DNA of 64,000 bases from Pseudomonas sp. dw_358 (GCF_018449655.1 NZ_JAAVUX010000003.1:186001-250000); one strand, 5' to 3'; positions 1 to 9,662 are shown, counted from the first letter of the stretch. Numbers and translations are program-made. The notes: a model not told the origin generated them from the letters alone.

Positions 1-414
1 GAAACCAGCATGAACCAGGCCGCCGAGGCCGCCATGCCCCAGGCCCAGGCGCTGCTGGTGGACGCAGTGAAGAAGATGACCTTGACCGATGCCAAGGGCA
101 TCCTCACCGGCGGCAAGGATTCGGCCACCGAATACTTGAGCAAGACCAGCCGCGACCAGATTCGCGCCAAGTTTCTGCCCATCGTCAAGCAAGCCACCGA
201 CAAGGTCGGCCTGGCGCAGAAATACAACAGCTTTGCCGGCCAGGCCGCCAGCCTGGGCGTGGTGGACAGCAAGGACGCCAACGTCGAAGGCTACGTGACC
301 GAGAAGGCCCTGGACGGGCTGTTCAAGATGATCGCCAAGCAAGAAGAAAACATCCGCGCCAACCCGATGGCGGCGGCCACCAGCCTGGCCAAGAAAGTGT
401 TCAGCGCGCTTTGA
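1..414 (+). CDS. DUF4197 domain protein, 5' end cut by window
   Basis: The reading frame is open from the first base, so the gene begins upstream of the window; the first in-frame ATG (position 10) is not a convincing start because the family normally has a signal peptide and about 100 more residues. The visible 137 residues are the C-terminal part of the DUF4197 family, a periplasmic or secreted family of unknown function common in Pseudomonas. Recognisable stretches are the ALxxAVxxM-type helix, GGKDSATEYL and the TSRDQIRAKFLPIV segment, followed by a helical C-terminus ending in AKKVFSAL. It ends 7 bases before the stop of the convergent rsmJ gene. Family assignment is from sequence resemblance; no function can be inferred. 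Confidence 0.8.
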   Translation, partial: ETSMNQAAEAAMPQAQALLVDAVKKMTLTDAKGILTGGKDSATEYLSKTSRDQIRAKFLPIVKQATDKVGLAQKYNSFAGQAASLGVVDSKDANVEGYVTEKALDGLFKMIAKQEENIRANPMAAATSLAKKVFSAL

Positions 415-421
415 GGGGCGT

Positions 422-1210
422 TCACCCCTTCAACGCCTTCTTGGCATAGATGTCATACCGGCTCGACTTGCCCTCCAGCGTATGGGAGGGCTTGGCCCCT
501 TCGATGCACGGTGCCTTGCGGGGGCGCTTGACCACCACCCGGTGACTGGCCAGGGCCAGGGCAGCGGCCAGCAAGGCAGGGGCATCAAGGTCATCGCCCA
601 CCAGCGGGCGGAACAGGCGCATCTCCTTCTTCACCAGCGCGCTCTTGTCGCGGTGGGGGAACATCGGGTCGAGGTAGATCACCTGGGGCGGCACGTCCTG
701 CCACTGGGCAATCAACTCGATGGAATTACCCTGCAGCAAGCGCATGCGCTGGACGATGACGGCTACGTCGGGGTCCGCCGCCGCTCGCTGCAGGCCGTCC
801 TCCAGCAAGGCCGCGATGATTGGCTGGCGCTCGATCAAACTCATCTGACAGCCCAGGCTGGCCAGCACAAAACCATCCTTGCCCAGCCCCGCCGTGGCAT
901 CCAGTACCGCCGGGCGCACACCGGGCTGCACCCCGACCGCCTTGGCAATCATCTGCCCGGCACCGCCGCCGAACAGCCGCCGGTGCGCCGCGCCACCCTC
1001 GACAAAGTCGACCCGCACCGGGCCTGGCGCATCGTCGCTCAACTGTTGCAACTGCAGGCCGATATCGGTGACTTGCAAGGCAAACTCCGCGGCGTCGATG
1101 TGCAGCGGCAAGCCCAGGCGCTGTGCCCACTGCTCGGCTGCGGCCTGATGAGAGGCACCATGCGCCTGCACCTCGATGCGGGTGTGTGACTGTTGTGACG
1201 ATGGTTCCAC
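422..1210 (-). CDS. rsmJ: 16S rRNA (guanine1516-N2)-methyltransferase RsmJ
   Basis: The 262-residue protein matches RsmJ (YhiQ), which uses S-adenosylmethionine to methylate N2 of G1516 in 16S rRNA of the small ribosomal subunit. The SAM-binding motif I is visible as [17 protein letters not shown] near residue 105, and the catalytic-type motif YLDPMFPHR lies near residue 180, as in other N2-guanine methyltransferases. Length is normal for Pseudomonas RsmJ. It is convergent with the DUF4197 gene and divergent from the small repeat protein at 1307. No sign of damage. Confidence 0.93.
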   Translation of the reverse strand: MEPSSQQSHTRIEVQAHGASHQAAAEQWAQRLGLPLHIDAAEFALQVTDIGLQLQQLSDDAPGPVRVDFVEGGAAHRRLFGGGAGQMIAKAVGVQPGVRPAVLDATAGLGKDGFVLASLGCQMSLIERQPIIAALLEDGLQRAAADPDVAVIVQRMRLLQGNSIELIAQWQDVPPQVIYLDPMFPHRDKSALVKKEMRLFRPLVGDDLDAPALLAAALALASHRVVVKRPRKAPCIEGAKPSHTLEGKSSRYDIYAKKALKG

Positions 1211-1306
1211 CGATCAAAATCCCATGAAAAAAATTAAACCAATCGCCGAGTCCGCCGATAAGCCCTGTATCCGGTATTTAGCCGACACCTGATTGCAGCG
1301 ACCCAC

Positions 1307-1924
1307 ATGTCCAACCTGACCACTACATCGCCAGGATATATCTCGCCCGTTGGCGACTATGCCCTGAAAAACTCCCAGGCCCTGGGCGGCGTCAGCCACC
1401 TGTGGCAGGATTTTTTCGCCCGCGCGATGCAGGACCAGCAAAGCCAGGACAGCACTGACGTCAGCGCCGCAACGGTCGTCACCGACGTCGCTGCCGAACC
1501 CACTGCAGGCAGCGACTGGCTGGCGCAGGTCAACATGCAGCGTTTGTGCGACGTGAAGGGTACCGAGGTCAAGCCGCCGGAGCCACTGTTCCTGCCCATC
1601 GCCGAGTTCGACACCGACCTGCTGGACAAGGCTGCACCGCCCTTCAGCGCCGATGAACTGACCGCACAACAAAAGCAGCTGGATTTCGACAGTGGGTGGG
1701 TCCGCCCACTGGTACTCAATGCTGGCCAGGACCTCGGTGAACCCGGCCCTGCGCCGCGCCCACGAGCCCTGAACCTGCCGATTGCCGAATTCGAATGGGA
1801 GCTGGCCGACAAGCCTGCCGAACCCTACGACAGCCAGACCCTGGCCAGACAACAGACCGACCTGGACTTCGACCATCACTGGGCGGCCCCGGTGGTGGTG
1901 CAGAACTTGCGCATTTCGGCCTGA
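1307..1924 (+). CDS. conserved hypothetical protein with internal duplication
   Basis: I do not recognise a named family for this 205-residue acidic protein. It has no signal peptide or membrane segment. Its main feature is an internal duplication: residues 94-137 (LFLPIAEFDTDLLDK... to RPLVL) and residues 155-198 (LNLPIAEFEWELADK... to APVVV) align over 44 residues, sharing LPIAEF, DKxAxP, QQxxLDFD and a terminal W-x-x-P hydrophobic strand. The linker between them is rich in proline. Codon use is typical of the surrounding chromosome, and its position between rsmJ and a DUF72 gene suggests a core-genome gene of Pseudomonas. The start is the ATG at 1307; no strong ribosome binding site is visible, so the start is moderately certain. 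Confidence 0.75.
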   Translation: MSNLTTTSPGYISPVGDYALKNSQALGGVSHLWQDFFARAMQDQQSQDSTDVSAATVVTDVAAEPTAGSDWLAQVNMQRLCDVKGTEVKPPEPLFLPIAEFDTDLLDKAAPPFSADELTAQQKQLDFDSGWVRPLVLNAGQDLGEPGPAPRPRALNLPIAEFEWELADKPAEPYDSQTLARQQTDLDFDHHWAAPVVVQNLRISA

Positions 1925-1928
1925 CCCC

Positions 1929-2789
1929 CTACAGCAGCCCTAACTGTTCAGCCTCCAAGGGTTCTGCCTCGACAACCGGCAAGCCAGGCAAGCGCTCCCT
2001 CAACTGCTGGTGAAAACGCAACGCTTGCGCCGCAGCCAAGTGATTATCCGGCGTGTGCAAAAATACATACGGCGTACGCCCTTCCTCGATCCAGCCTGCA
2101 ACCTTATCCACCCACTGGCCGAGATAGCGGTCGTTGGCCTGCAAGTCCGGCCCACCGATGAACCTGACCTGAGGGGCTTGGCTGAATGCCGTGGGTCGCA
2201 CGGGCAGCCGAGGTTTTTTCGATTGGGCATGGAGTACGGCCGGGTCAGTGGAGACACAGTTGAACAACGGCCGCGAGTCCAGGCAGATCCGCTCTATCCC
2301 GTATTCCATGAGGATCCGGTTCAGCGCCCGCTCATCCTCGCCTTTGGCGAAGAAGCCGGGGTGGCGCACCTCCACAGCCAAGGGTCGCTGCAAGCCTTCG
2401 ATAAAGGCCACCAGTTCATTCAATTGATGCGGGGCGAAAGTGGCCGGCAGTTGCAGCCAGAACGGCGCTACGCGTGCCCCAAGGGCTGCCAGCGACTGGC
2501 AGAACTGCTCGGCAGCCGGCAATTGCAGCGCCAGGTTGCCGCCATGGCTGATGTCTCGGGGAAACTTGGCCGTGAAGCGAAAATGGGCGGGAAACACCTG
2601 TGCCCAGCGCTCGACCACGGCGACAGAGGGCCGTGCATAGAACGTGGTATTGCCTTCAACGGCGTTGAAGACCTGGCAGTAGTGTCCGAGGAAGTCGCCT
2701 GGGCGCGAGGCAGACGGATAGAGCGATCCGCGCCAGGCATTTTCGCTCCACGAAGGGCAGCCCAGGAAATAGGGCAGATCGACCGTCAG
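1929..2789 (-). CDS. DUF72 family protein, apparent CTG start
   Basis: This is a DUF72 (YecE-like) TIM-barrel protein of unknown function. The first ATG/GTG/TTG in frame is a GTG at 2618 (VVERWAQVFP), but that start would remove the universal N-terminal DUF72 motif. The frame is open upstream and encodes LPYFLGCPSWSENAW, then LYP and the NTTFYARPS strand, all diagnostic of the family. The only plausible initiator before this motif is a CTG at 2789, which overlaps the TGA stop of the upstream gene (CTGA), a coupling arrangement like the common ATGA. With that start the protein has 286 residues, normal for the family. The other possibility is translation from a mutated start or a truncated protein from 2618. 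Family call is firm; the start is inference. Confidence 0.8.
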   Translation of the reverse strand: MTVDLPYFLGCPSWSENAWRGSLYPSASRPGDFLGHYCQVFNAVEGNTTFYARPSVAVVERWAQVFPAHFRFTAKFPRDISHGGNLALQLPAAEQFCQSLAALGARVAPFWLQLPATFAPHQLNELVAFIEGLQRPLAVEVRHPGFFAKGEDERALNRILMEYGIERICLDSRPLFNCVSTDPAVLHAQSKKPRLPVRPTAFSQAPQVRFIGGPDLQANDRYLGQWVDKVAGWIEEGRTPYVFLHTPDNHLAAAQALRFHQQLRERLPGLPVVEAEPLEAEQLGLL

Positions 2790-3088
2790 ATGTGGACGTC
2801 CAGACCCAGCACTTCCAGGTCCCAGTCGACGTAGGTCGAGGTGGTCATGTAGCTGGCCAGCGCGTGGGCAGCACTGCGGCTCATGGCGCGCTGGAACAGC
2901 ACGTCCTGCTGACGGGCCGGCAGGCTGCTGACATTGCCGCCCCCGCTGGTACGCGGACGCACGACAGGCTCGGCAACGGCTTCGAATGGGCCTTCAACGT
3001 CTTCGATATCGTCTTCCACACGCGCGGCCGCTTTGCGCGGCTTGCGCTTGATGGGGTACGAAGAAGTGGGAAGGCCGTCTATGCGCAT
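2786..3088 (-). CDS. conserved hypothetical protein, 100 aa
   Basis: This small gene precedes the DUF72 gene and overlaps it by 4 bases at the CTGA junction. The protein begins MRIDGLPTSSYPIKRKPRK, has a basic N-terminus, an acidic middle (DDIEDVEGP), a Gly/Ser linker and a helical C-terminus (LPARQQDVLFQRAMSRSAAHALASYMTTSTYVDWDLEVLGLDVHI region) that looks folded. The C-terminal part suggests a helical domain, but I recognise no function. The position between tsaB and the DUF72 gene is that of a conserved Pseudomonas gene in the same neighbourhood. Most likely it is co-transcribed with the DUF72 gene. Confidence 0.72.
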   Translation of the reverse strand: MRIDGLPTSSYPIKRKPRKAAARVEDDIEDVEGPFEAVAEPVVRPRTSGGGNVSSLPARQQDVLFQRAMSRSAAHALASYMTTSTYVDWDLEVLGLDVHI

Positions 3089-3248
3089 GTGCTACATCTC
3101 GGTATCAAGGGTGGCAATTTACTGGCCGTTAGACGCCAGCGCAATGAGCCGTGTGATAACTAGACCGCCAGTATTGCAAAACGTTTGCACATGGTCACAT
3201 TTACCCGATGAACAGCCGGTTCTGCCGAGAAAATCCGGCAAACCGAGC

Positions 3249-3923
3249 CTATCGTGCCTTGGCGACGGCCACTTTGTCACGCAGGTAGACCGGCTGGGCC
3301 AGGTCGGCGGCCAGCCCCTCCCCCCGCGCCCAGGCAAACTGCGCCAAGGTCAACAGGTCGAGGGCATGGGGCAGCATCCCGGCATCCATGGCACTGGCTT
3401 CGACTGCAAGGCGGTCTGCGTAGCCCCAGCCGGTGCCAGCACCAAACCAGTCTCCGCCGGCCTCGCCTGGCAGCACGACTGACTCCGGGGCCAGCACGGC
3501 TTCGTCACCGGCCAGGCACATTTCCCCGGCCTGCTCGGTGTAACAGCCCCAATAAACTTCATCCATCCGCGCATCGATGGCCGCCGCGACCTGCGACGCG
3601 CCGTGCTCGCGCCAGGCGCGCTGGGCCAGCAAGGCCAGGTTGGACACCGGCAACACCGGCCGATCGAGGGCAAAGGCCAGGCCCTGGACCACGCCAATGG
3701 CGATCCGCACGCCGGTGAAGGCACCCGGCCCGCGACCGAAGCCGATGGCATCGACCGCCGACAGCGCAATGCCCGCCTCGCTGAGCAGCTGCTGAATCAT
3801 CGGCAGCAGCTTCTGCGCATGCAGACGCGGGATCACCTCATAGTGGCTCAGCACCTTGCCGTCATTCAGCAAGGCCACGGAACAGGCTTCGGTGGCGGTA
3901 TCCAGGGCCAGCAAGGTGGTCAT
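3249..3923 (-). CDS. tsaB: tRNA threonylcarbamoyladenosine biosynthesis protein TsaB
   Basis: TsaB is the non-catalytic ASKHA-fold partner of TsaD in making t6A at position 37 of ANN-decoding tRNAs. The N-terminal phosphate-binding-like motif LALDTATEACSVALL is present, followed by the family signature IGFGRGPGAFTGVRIAIG at about residues 60-78. Length (224) is standard. It lies downstream of adk, separated by a strong hairpin at 3962-3989, so it is probably transcribed on its own or by read-through. The start ATG at 3923 follows a weak GGAT-type site. Confidence 0.95.
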   Translation of the reverse strand: MTTLLALDTATEACSVALLNDGKVLSHYEVIPRLHAQKLLPMIQQLLSEAGIALSAVDAIGFGRGPGAFTGVRIAIGVVQGLAFALDRPVLPVSNLALLAQRAWREHGASQVAAAIDARMDEVYWGCYTEQAGEMCLAGDEAVLAPESVVLPGEAGGDWFGAGTGWGYADRLAVEASAMDAGMLPHALDLLTLAQFAWARGEGLAADLAQPVYLRDKVAVAKAR

Positions 3924-3961
3924 CGGTCGATCCAGGCAAGAAAAAGGGAGGCAGTATAAAC

Positions 3962-3989
3962 GCCAACGGCCCGCAAGCGGGCCGTTGGC
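3962..3989 (-). terminator. hairpin terminator after adk
   Basis: A 13-base perfect inverted repeat (GCCAACGGCCCGC / GCGGGCCGTTGGC) with a 2-base loop lies 13 bases after the adk stop codon. It is followed on the minus strand by a short GTTTATAC run, so the U-tract is weak; it may act as a terminator or as a 3'-end stabiliser for the adk transcript. Confidence 0.65.
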
Positions 3990-4001
3990 AGGGCTTTCAC
4001 A

Positions 4002-4667
<666 letters not shown>

Positions 4668-4852
4668 TTATAGAAAACTGTCGAACTGCGTCGGCCGCTG
4701 TAACTGCCTGACGCCCTTCCCAAAAATAGTGATCGTGACCGACATTGGCGGCCAAAGGCTGATCAAGATACACAGCGCGCCCGAGCCACACAAGACGCCT
4801 AAAGTCGCATGAACCTGTGGTCTGTGGCCGCGCCCGTCGAGGGCAGCCCGCC

Positions 4853-4877
4853 GGTGCAACCCGGTGCGGGTTGCACC
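4853..4877 (-). terminator. perfect hairpin after ppc
   Basis: A 10-base perfect stem (GGTGCAACCC / GGGTTGCACC) with a 5-base loop begins 6 bases after the ppc stop codon. There is no U-tract, so it is not a canonical intrinsic terminator; it may be a transcript 3'-end structure or Rho-assisted terminator. The rest of the 4650-4883 gap holds no gene I can support and should contain the adk promoter. Confidence 0.45.
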
Positions 4878-4883
4878 CCGTCC

Positions 4884-7544
4884 TCAACCGGTGTTGCGAA
4901 GTCCCGCAGCAATACCCGCCACTGTCACCAACAGGGCTTGTTCCAGAGGGCTGTCCAGCGCGGTCTCACGCTGACGCGAGCGTGCCAGCAGCTCGGCCTG
5001 CAAGAGGTGCAAAGGGTCGAGGTAGGTGTTGCGCAGGCGAAAGAATTCAAGGGTTTCAGGGCTGTGCGCCAGCAATTGCGACTGCCCGGTCAGACCGAGC
5101 ACCACCTGACATGCCTGCGACAATAGGTCGCGCAACTCTTCACCCAAGGGCTTGAGGGAATCGTCCACCAGGCGCTGGTCGTAGAACCGGGCAATGTCGC
5201 TGTCGGCCTTGGCCAGGACCATTTCCAGCATGTCGATGCGGGTGCGAAAAAATGGCCACTGTTCACGCATTTGCCGCAGCAGGTCGCCTTCGCCCCGCTC
5301 CAGTGCCCTGCTCAGCGCGGTCTCCCAACCTAGCCAGGCCGGCAGCATCAAGCGCGTCTGGGTCCAGCCGAAAATCCACGGAATCGCCCGCAGACTTTCG
5401 ATACCGCCCTGGCGACGCTTGGCGGGACGGCTGCCCAGGGGCAAGCGCCCCAGCTCCTGCTCGGGGGTGGACTGGCGAAAGTATTCGACAAATTGCGGGT
5501 GCTCACGCACCACTTTGCGGTACGCCTGCACGCCATCGGCCGCCAGTTCATCCATCACCCCGCGCCAGGCGGGCTCGGGCTTGGGCGGCGGCAACAGGGT
5601 GGCTTCCAGCACGGCGGCCAGGTACAGGTTGAGGTTCTGCTCGGCGATGTCCGGCAGACCGAACTTGAAACGAATCATTTCGCCCTGCTCGGTGGTGCGG
5701 AATCGCCCCGCCACTGATCCCGGCGGCTGCGACAGAATGGCCGCGTGAGCCGGGCCGCCGCCACGGCCTACGGTGCCCCCGCGGCCATGGAACAACAGCA
5801 GCTCGACATCCTGGGCGCGGCAGATATCGACCAGGGTCTCCTGGGCGCGGTACTGCGCCCAGGCGGCCGCCGTGGTCCCGGCGTCCTTGGCCGAATCCGA
5901 GTAGCCGATCATGACCTCCTGCGGGCCATGCAGCCGCGTACGGTAACCCGGCAACTGCAACAGCTGTTCGATCACCGGGCCGGCGTTGTCGAGGTCGGCG
6001 AGGGTCTCGAACAGCGGCACCACTCGCATCGGACGCAACACACCGGCTTCTTTCAATAGCAGTTGCACGGCCAGCACGTCCGAGGCCGAGCCCGCCATGG
6101 AGATGACATAGGAACCCAGCGAGGCCGCCGGGGCAGCGGCGATCTCGTGACAGGTGGCCAGGACCTCGGCGGTGTCGGCGCAGGGGTTGTAATGCACCGG
6201 CAGCAAGGGCCGGCGGTTGTTCAATTCACGCACCAGGAATTCGACCCGCGTCGCCTCATCCCAGTCTTCGTAGCGCCCCAGCCCAAGGTAGTCGGTGATT
6301 TCGCTCATGGCTGAGCGATGGCGGGCAGAATCCTGCCGCACGTCCAGGCGCACCAGAAACAGGCCGAAGGTGACGGCTCGACGCAGGCAGTCCAGCAGCG
6401 GGCCATCGGCAATCACACCCATGCCGCACTCATGCAGGGACTGGAAGCACAGCTGCAGGGGTTCGAGCAGGTCGCGGTTGTTGCTCAGCACCTCCTCCCC
6501 CGCCGGCTGGGTCACCGCCAGCGATGCCTGCGCCCAGCTGCGGGTGGCGCGCAGGCGCTCGCGCAATTGCTTGAGCAGCGTGCGATAAGGTTCGGCGCTG
6601 TCACCGACGCGGGCGCGCAACGCCGAGCTGGCCTGCTGCATGGACAGCTCACTGGCCAGATGGTCGACATCGGCGAGAAACAGGTCGGCCGCCATCCACC
6701 GTGCCAACAGCAGCACTTCGCGGGTCACGGCAGCGGTGACATTGGGATTGCCATCACGGTCGCCCCCCATCCACGAGGCAAAGCGCACCGGTGCAGCTTC
6801 CAACGGCAGGCGCAGGCCGGTGGCCGCGTGCAGGGCCTGATCGACCTTGCGCAGGTGGTTGGGAATGGCCTGCCACAGGGAGTTCTCGATGACTGCGAAG
6901 CCCCATTTGGCCTCGTCCACGGGGGTGGGCCGTACACGGCGGATTTCTTCCGTGTGCCAAGCCTCGGCGATCAGCCGATGCAAGCGCTGCTTGATCTGCT
7001 CACGCTCGGCGGGCATCAAGTCACGGTGGTCCTGCAAGGCCAACTGGGCAGTGATGGCATCGTACTTCTGTATCAAGGTGCGCCGCGCCACTTCCGTGGG
7101 GTGGGCGGTCAGCACCAGCTCGATGTCCAGCCGCCCCACTTGCCGGGCGAGTGAGTCGCCGCTGTGGCCGGCCTGCGTGAGTCGCTCCAGCAGCTCGGGC
7201 AAGACGCGGTTCTCGAAAGCCACGCCCTGGCCCTCGTCGCGCCGGCGGATCAGCTGATACTGCTCGCAGATGTTGGCCAGGTTGAGGAACTGGTTAAAGG
7301 CGCGCGCTACGGGCAGCAGGTCGTCTTCACCCAGCGCATCGAGGCTGGACCTGAGCTGCTCGACATTGATGTCGCTCTCCAAGGACGCCTGGCGTGACTG
7401 GGCACCGCGGTCGGCCTTGGCACCGCGACGGATGCGCTCGATCTTCTCGAGAAACTCGTCGCCGTACTGCTCGCGCACGGTGTTGCCCAGCAACTGGCCC
7501 AGCAAGTGGACGTCCTCGCGCAGACGCGCGTCAATATCGCTCAT
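4884..7544 (-). CDS. ppc: phosphoenolpyruvate carboxylase
   Basis: This 886-residue enzyme carboxylates phosphoenolpyruvate to oxaloacetate, replenishing the TCA cycle. The first active-site signature with the catalytic histidine is seen as [13 protein letters not shown] near residue 148, the second around [17 protein letters not shown] near residue 547, and the glycine-rich loop [13 protein letters not shown] near residue 589. The protein ends in the conserved RNTG C-terminus of the family. It is transcribed away from the small gene at 7681; the ATG at 7544 is preceded by AGGGAGAAAG, a good ribosome binding site. Complete, no anomalies. Confidence 0.97.
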   Translation of the reverse strand: MSDIDARLREDVHLLGQLLGNTVREQYGDEFLEKIERIRRGAKADRGAQSRQASLESDINVEQLRSSLDALGEDDLLPVARAFNQFLNLANICEQYQLIRRRDEGQGVAFENRVLPELLERLTQAGHSGDSLARQVGRLDIELVLTAHPTEVARRTLIQKYDAITAQLALQDHRDLMPAEREQIKQRLHRLIAEAWHTEEIRRVRPTPVDEAKWGFAVIENSLWQAIPNHLRKVDQALHAATGLRLPLEAAPVRFASWMGGDRDGNPNVTAAVTREVLLLARWMAADLFLADVDHLASELSMQQASSALRARVGDSAEPYRTLLKQLRERLRATRSWAQASLAVTQPAGEEVLSNNRDLLEPLQLCFQSLHECGMGVIADGPLLDCLRRAVTFGLFLVRLDVRQDSARHRSAMSEITDYLGLGRYEDWDEATRVEFLVRELNNRRPLLPVHYNPCADTAEVLATCHEIAAAPAASLGSYVISMAGSASDVLAVQLLLKEAGVLRPMRVVPLFETLADLDNAGPVIEQLLQLPGYRTRLHGPQEVMIGYSDSAKDAGTTAAAWAQYRAQETLVDICRAQDVELLLFHGRGGTVGRGGGPAHAAILSQPPGSVAGRFRTTEQGEMIRFKFGLPDIAEQNLNLYLAAVLEATLLPPPKPEPAWRGVMDELAADGVQAYRKVVREHPQFVEYFRQSTPEQELGRLPLGSRPAKRRQGGIESLRAIPWIFGWTQTRLMLPAWLGWETALSRALERGEGDLLRQMREQWPFFRTRIDMLEMVLAKADSDIARFYDQRLVDDSLKPLGEELRDLLSQACQVVLGLTGQSQLLAHSPETLEFFRLRNTYLDPLHLLQAELLARSRQRETALDSPLEQALLVTVAGIAAGLRNTG

Positions 7545-7640
7545 CGGCTTTCTCCCTGTTTGATTGTGGTTATGGCTGAACGGGGTGGTGAGTGAACGGG
7601 CAGCGGAAAATCTGCTCTATGGTGTAGAGGCTAGCCTGAA

Positions 7641-7656
7641 GCTGCAAGCTTGCAGC
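7641..7656. repeat. 16-bp perfect palindrome in ppc upstream region
   Basis: GCTGCAAGCTTGCAGC is a perfect palindrome in the divergent gap between ppc and the 114-aa gene, 25 bases before the latter's start codon. It may be an operator, or a leftover of the AGCTTGCAGCTT-type repeats scattered in Pseudomonas intergenic regions. Confidence 0.5.
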
Positions 7657-7680
7657 ACAACGTCACCCTGGAGGTCGTCC

Positions 7681-8025
7681 ATGAAGATCCGTGAATTGAC
7701 AAGGCACTGGGAGCAGACCGCCACCGGGCGGCTGAGCAAGACCGCCTACAGCATCCACCTGGACGTCGAGGCGGCCGCTCGCCTCGCGGCCCTGAGCGAA
7801 ATGTACCCCAAGCATCATCCCGAAGAACTGCTGGGCGAGTTGATCGGCGCGGCCCTGGAAGAGCTGGAGGCCAGCTTTCCTTATGTGCAAGGCACCAAGG
7901 TGATCTCCACGGACGAGGAAGGCGATCCGCTGTACGAGGACGTGGGGCCGACGCCGAAGTTTCTCGAGTTGTCCAAGCGTTATCTGCACGAACTGTCGGC
8001 GCAGGCCGACGAGCCTCAGCACTGA
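7681..8025 (+). CDS. conserved hypothetical protein, 114 aa
   Basis: The start is the ATG at 7681, preceded by CTGGAGGT (good ribosome binding site, 8 bases); an in-frame ATG at 7564 has no such site and would add non-conserved sequence. The 114-residue acidic protein begins MKIRELTRHWEQTATGRLS and contains IHLDVEAAARLAALSEMYP followed by ELLGELIGAALEELEASFPYV. This helical segment resembles a ribbon-helix-helix or pilin-assembly-annotated small protein family next to ppc in Pseudomonas, but I cannot assign a function. It is intact and codon use is typical of the chromosome. Confidence 0.75.
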   Translation: MKIRELTRHWEQTATGRLSKTAYSIHLDVEAAARLAALSEMYPKHHPEELLGELIGAALEELEASFPYVQGTKVISTDEEGDPLYEDVGPTPKFLELSKRYLHELSAQADEPQH

Positions 8026-8139
8026 TCTCTCGTCAAGGGCGGCCTTGCGCCGCTCTCGATAAGCCCCCGGTCCGCCCGCGACCCATTCGCCCCTCCATAA
8101 TTCCCAACATGACATATTGTTCGTGTGCTAACGAATCTT

Positions 8140-8167
8140 GAACTTTTGAAAAAACCATTTGGTCCGA
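8140..8167 (+). promoter_or_regulatory. AlgU (sigma-22/RpoE-type) promoter
   Basis: GAACTT at 8140-8145 and TCCGA at 8163-8167 are separated by 17 bases, close to the AlgU consensus GAACTT-N16/17-TCTGA. It lies 113 bases before the DUF4398 lipoprotein gene. In P. aeruginosa, lptF is known to be AlgT/U-dependent, which fits this position. The rest of the 8026-8280 gap shows no gene. Confidence 0.7.
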
Positions 8168-8280
8168 CCTTGTAAGCCATCGCAGGACGAGAAGTCGAAC
8201 GCGTGAATCGAGGTCTGAACAGACCGGTACGCAGGGACCTTCGACTGTCATGGATGTAGAAGTATTTCGGGAGTTATCCA

Positions 8281-8694
8281 ATGGAGTTGAAGACCATGAA
8301 CATCAGCACTGCCAAATCATCGCTGCACAAAGTGGGCTCGTTGAAACTGGCTGCCCTGGCCCTGGGCAGCAGCCTGCTGCTGGCCGGTTGCGCTGGCAAC
8401 CCACCTACTTCGCAATATGCCGTGGCTCAATCCGCTGTCAACAGCGCGGTGAGCGCGGGCGGTACTCAGTACGCACCCGTCGAAACCAAGACTGCCCAGG
8501 ACAAGCTCAAGGCAGCCGAATTCGCCATGCATGACGAAAACTATGACAAGGCCCGGGTGCTGTCCGAACAGGCCGAGTGGGACGCTCGTGTAGCGGAGCG
8601 CAAAGCCCAGGCTGAAAAAGCCGAGGCCGCTCTCAAGGACTCTCAGCAAGGGGTTCAGGACCTGAAAAATGAAGGCCTGCGCCAGGCGCAATAA
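8281..8694 (+). CDS. DUF4398 domain lipoprotein
   Basis: This is a 137-residue envelope lipoprotein. It has a signal peptide with lipobox LLAGC (modified cysteine at residue 37), then a DUF4398 domain: SQYAVAQSAVNSA, an APVE-x-KTAQDKLKAAEFA helix and a charged Ala/Lys/Glu coiled-coil tail. An in-frame ATG at 8296 is possible, but GGGAG stands 7 bases before the ATG at 8281. It is the first gene of a two-gene unit with lptF (47-base gap), downstream of the AlgU-type promoter, so it is probably part of the envelope-stress response. DUF4398 also forms the N-terminal half of the following protein, so the two genes are related. Confidence 0.88.
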   Translation: MELKTMNISTAKSSLHKVGSLKLAALALGSSLLLAGCAGNPPTSQYAVAQSAVNSAVSAGGTQYAPVETKTAQDKLKAAEFAMHDENYDKARVLSEQAEWDARVAERKAQAEKAEAALKDSQQGVQDLKNEGLRQAQ

Positions 8695-8741
8695 CGCCCC
8701 AGCCCCTTTGCCCTCCGAATTCGATTTAAAGGACGAACACC

Positions 8742-9518
8742 ATGCGTAAACAATTGATGATCCCTGCCCTGTTGGCCCTGAGCGTCGGCCTGGCCGCTTG
8801 TGCCACCCCGCCTAACCAAAGTCTGGAACAGGCGCGCACCAACTACACCTCATTGCAGACCAACCCGCAGGCCAGCACGCTGGCACCGCTGGAAACCAAG
8901 GACGCAGCCGACTGGCTGGACAAGGCCGAGATGGCCTACCGCAACAAGGACGACAGCAAGAAAGTTGACCAGCTGGCTTACCTGACCAACCAGCGCGTCG
9001 AGCTGGCCAAGGAAACCATCGCGCTGCACTCGGCTGAAGGCCAGTTGAAAAACGCTTCGGCCGATCGCGCCAAGGCCTTGCTTGATGCCCGTGATCAGCA
9101 GATCAAGAAGCTGCAGAACGACCTCAACGCCAAGCAGACCGATCGCGGCACCGTGGTCACGTTTGGCGACGTGCTGTTCGACGTGAACAAGGCGAGCCTG
9201 AAAACCAGCGGCCTGAACAACGTCAGCGAACTGGCGCAGTTCCTCCAGCAGAACCCGGAACGTAAAGTGATCGTCGAGGGTTATACCGACTCCACCGGCT
9301 CGGCGTCCTACAACGTCAGCCTGTCCGAGCGCCGTGCCGGTTCCGTGCAGGCGGCTTTGGTGAAAATGGGTGTGGACCCGTCGCGTATCGTGACCCAGGG
9401 TTACGGCAAGGACTTCCCGGTGGCAGATAATACCAGCGCTTCGGGCCGTGCGATGAACCGTCGTGTGGAAGTGACCATTTCCAACGACAACCAGCCAGTG
9501 GCACCCCGCACTCACTGA
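8742..9518 (+). CDS. lptF: OmpA-family outer-membrane lipoprotein LptF-like
   Basis: The 258-residue protein has a short signal peptide with lipobox LAAC (cysteine 20), a DUF4398-type helical region at about residues 21-125 (APLETKDAADWLDKAEMAY, matching the previous protein), and a C-terminal OmpA peptidoglycan-binding domain from about residue 135 (GDVLFDVNKASL, VEGYTDSTGSASYN, NRRVEVTI). In P. aeruginosa the equivalent gene, lptF, lies in the same position and encodes an AlgU-controlled lipoprotein. AAAGGA precedes the ATG by 8 bases. A strong terminator follows. Confidence 0.9.
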   Translation: MRKQLMIPALLALSVGLAACATPPNQSLEQARTNYTSLQTNPQASTLAPLETKDAADWLDKAEMAYRNKDDSKKVDQLAYLTNQRVELAKETIALHSAEGQLKNASADRAKALLDARDQQIKKLQNDLNAKQTDRGTVVTFGDVLFDVNKASLKTSGLNNVSELAQFLQQNPERKVIVEGYTDSTGSASYNVSLSERRAGSVQAALVKMGVDPSRIVTQGYGKDFPVADNTSASGRAMNRRVEVTISNDNQPVAPRTH

Positions 9519-9540
9519 GTGTTCGGCCACTGACAGCAGA

Positions 9541-9568
9541 AACCCGCCGCTACGGCGGGTTTTTTTTG
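9541..9568 (+). terminator. Rho-independent terminator of the lptF unit
   Basis: AACCCGCCG (9541-9549) pairs with CGGCGGGTT (9553-9561) across a CTA loop and runs into eight Ts. It lies 22 bases after the lptF stop and closes the DUF4398-lptF unit, separating it from the effector gene that follows. Confidence 0.93.
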
Positions 9569-9662
9569 CCCACCGTTGTGGCCCGGCATACATAGGTAGG
9601 GCATTCAACCTGGCTCTGCGGGTTATCCATAGCGGCTCCTCCCCGCAATGGAAGCCAGTACC

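Noticed and set aside
9569..9662. Possible fourth copy of the shared 35-bp element before the NEL gene (GGGT-N6-TAG at the right spacing)
   Set aside because: The TTCATTG half is missing and the remaining match is too short.
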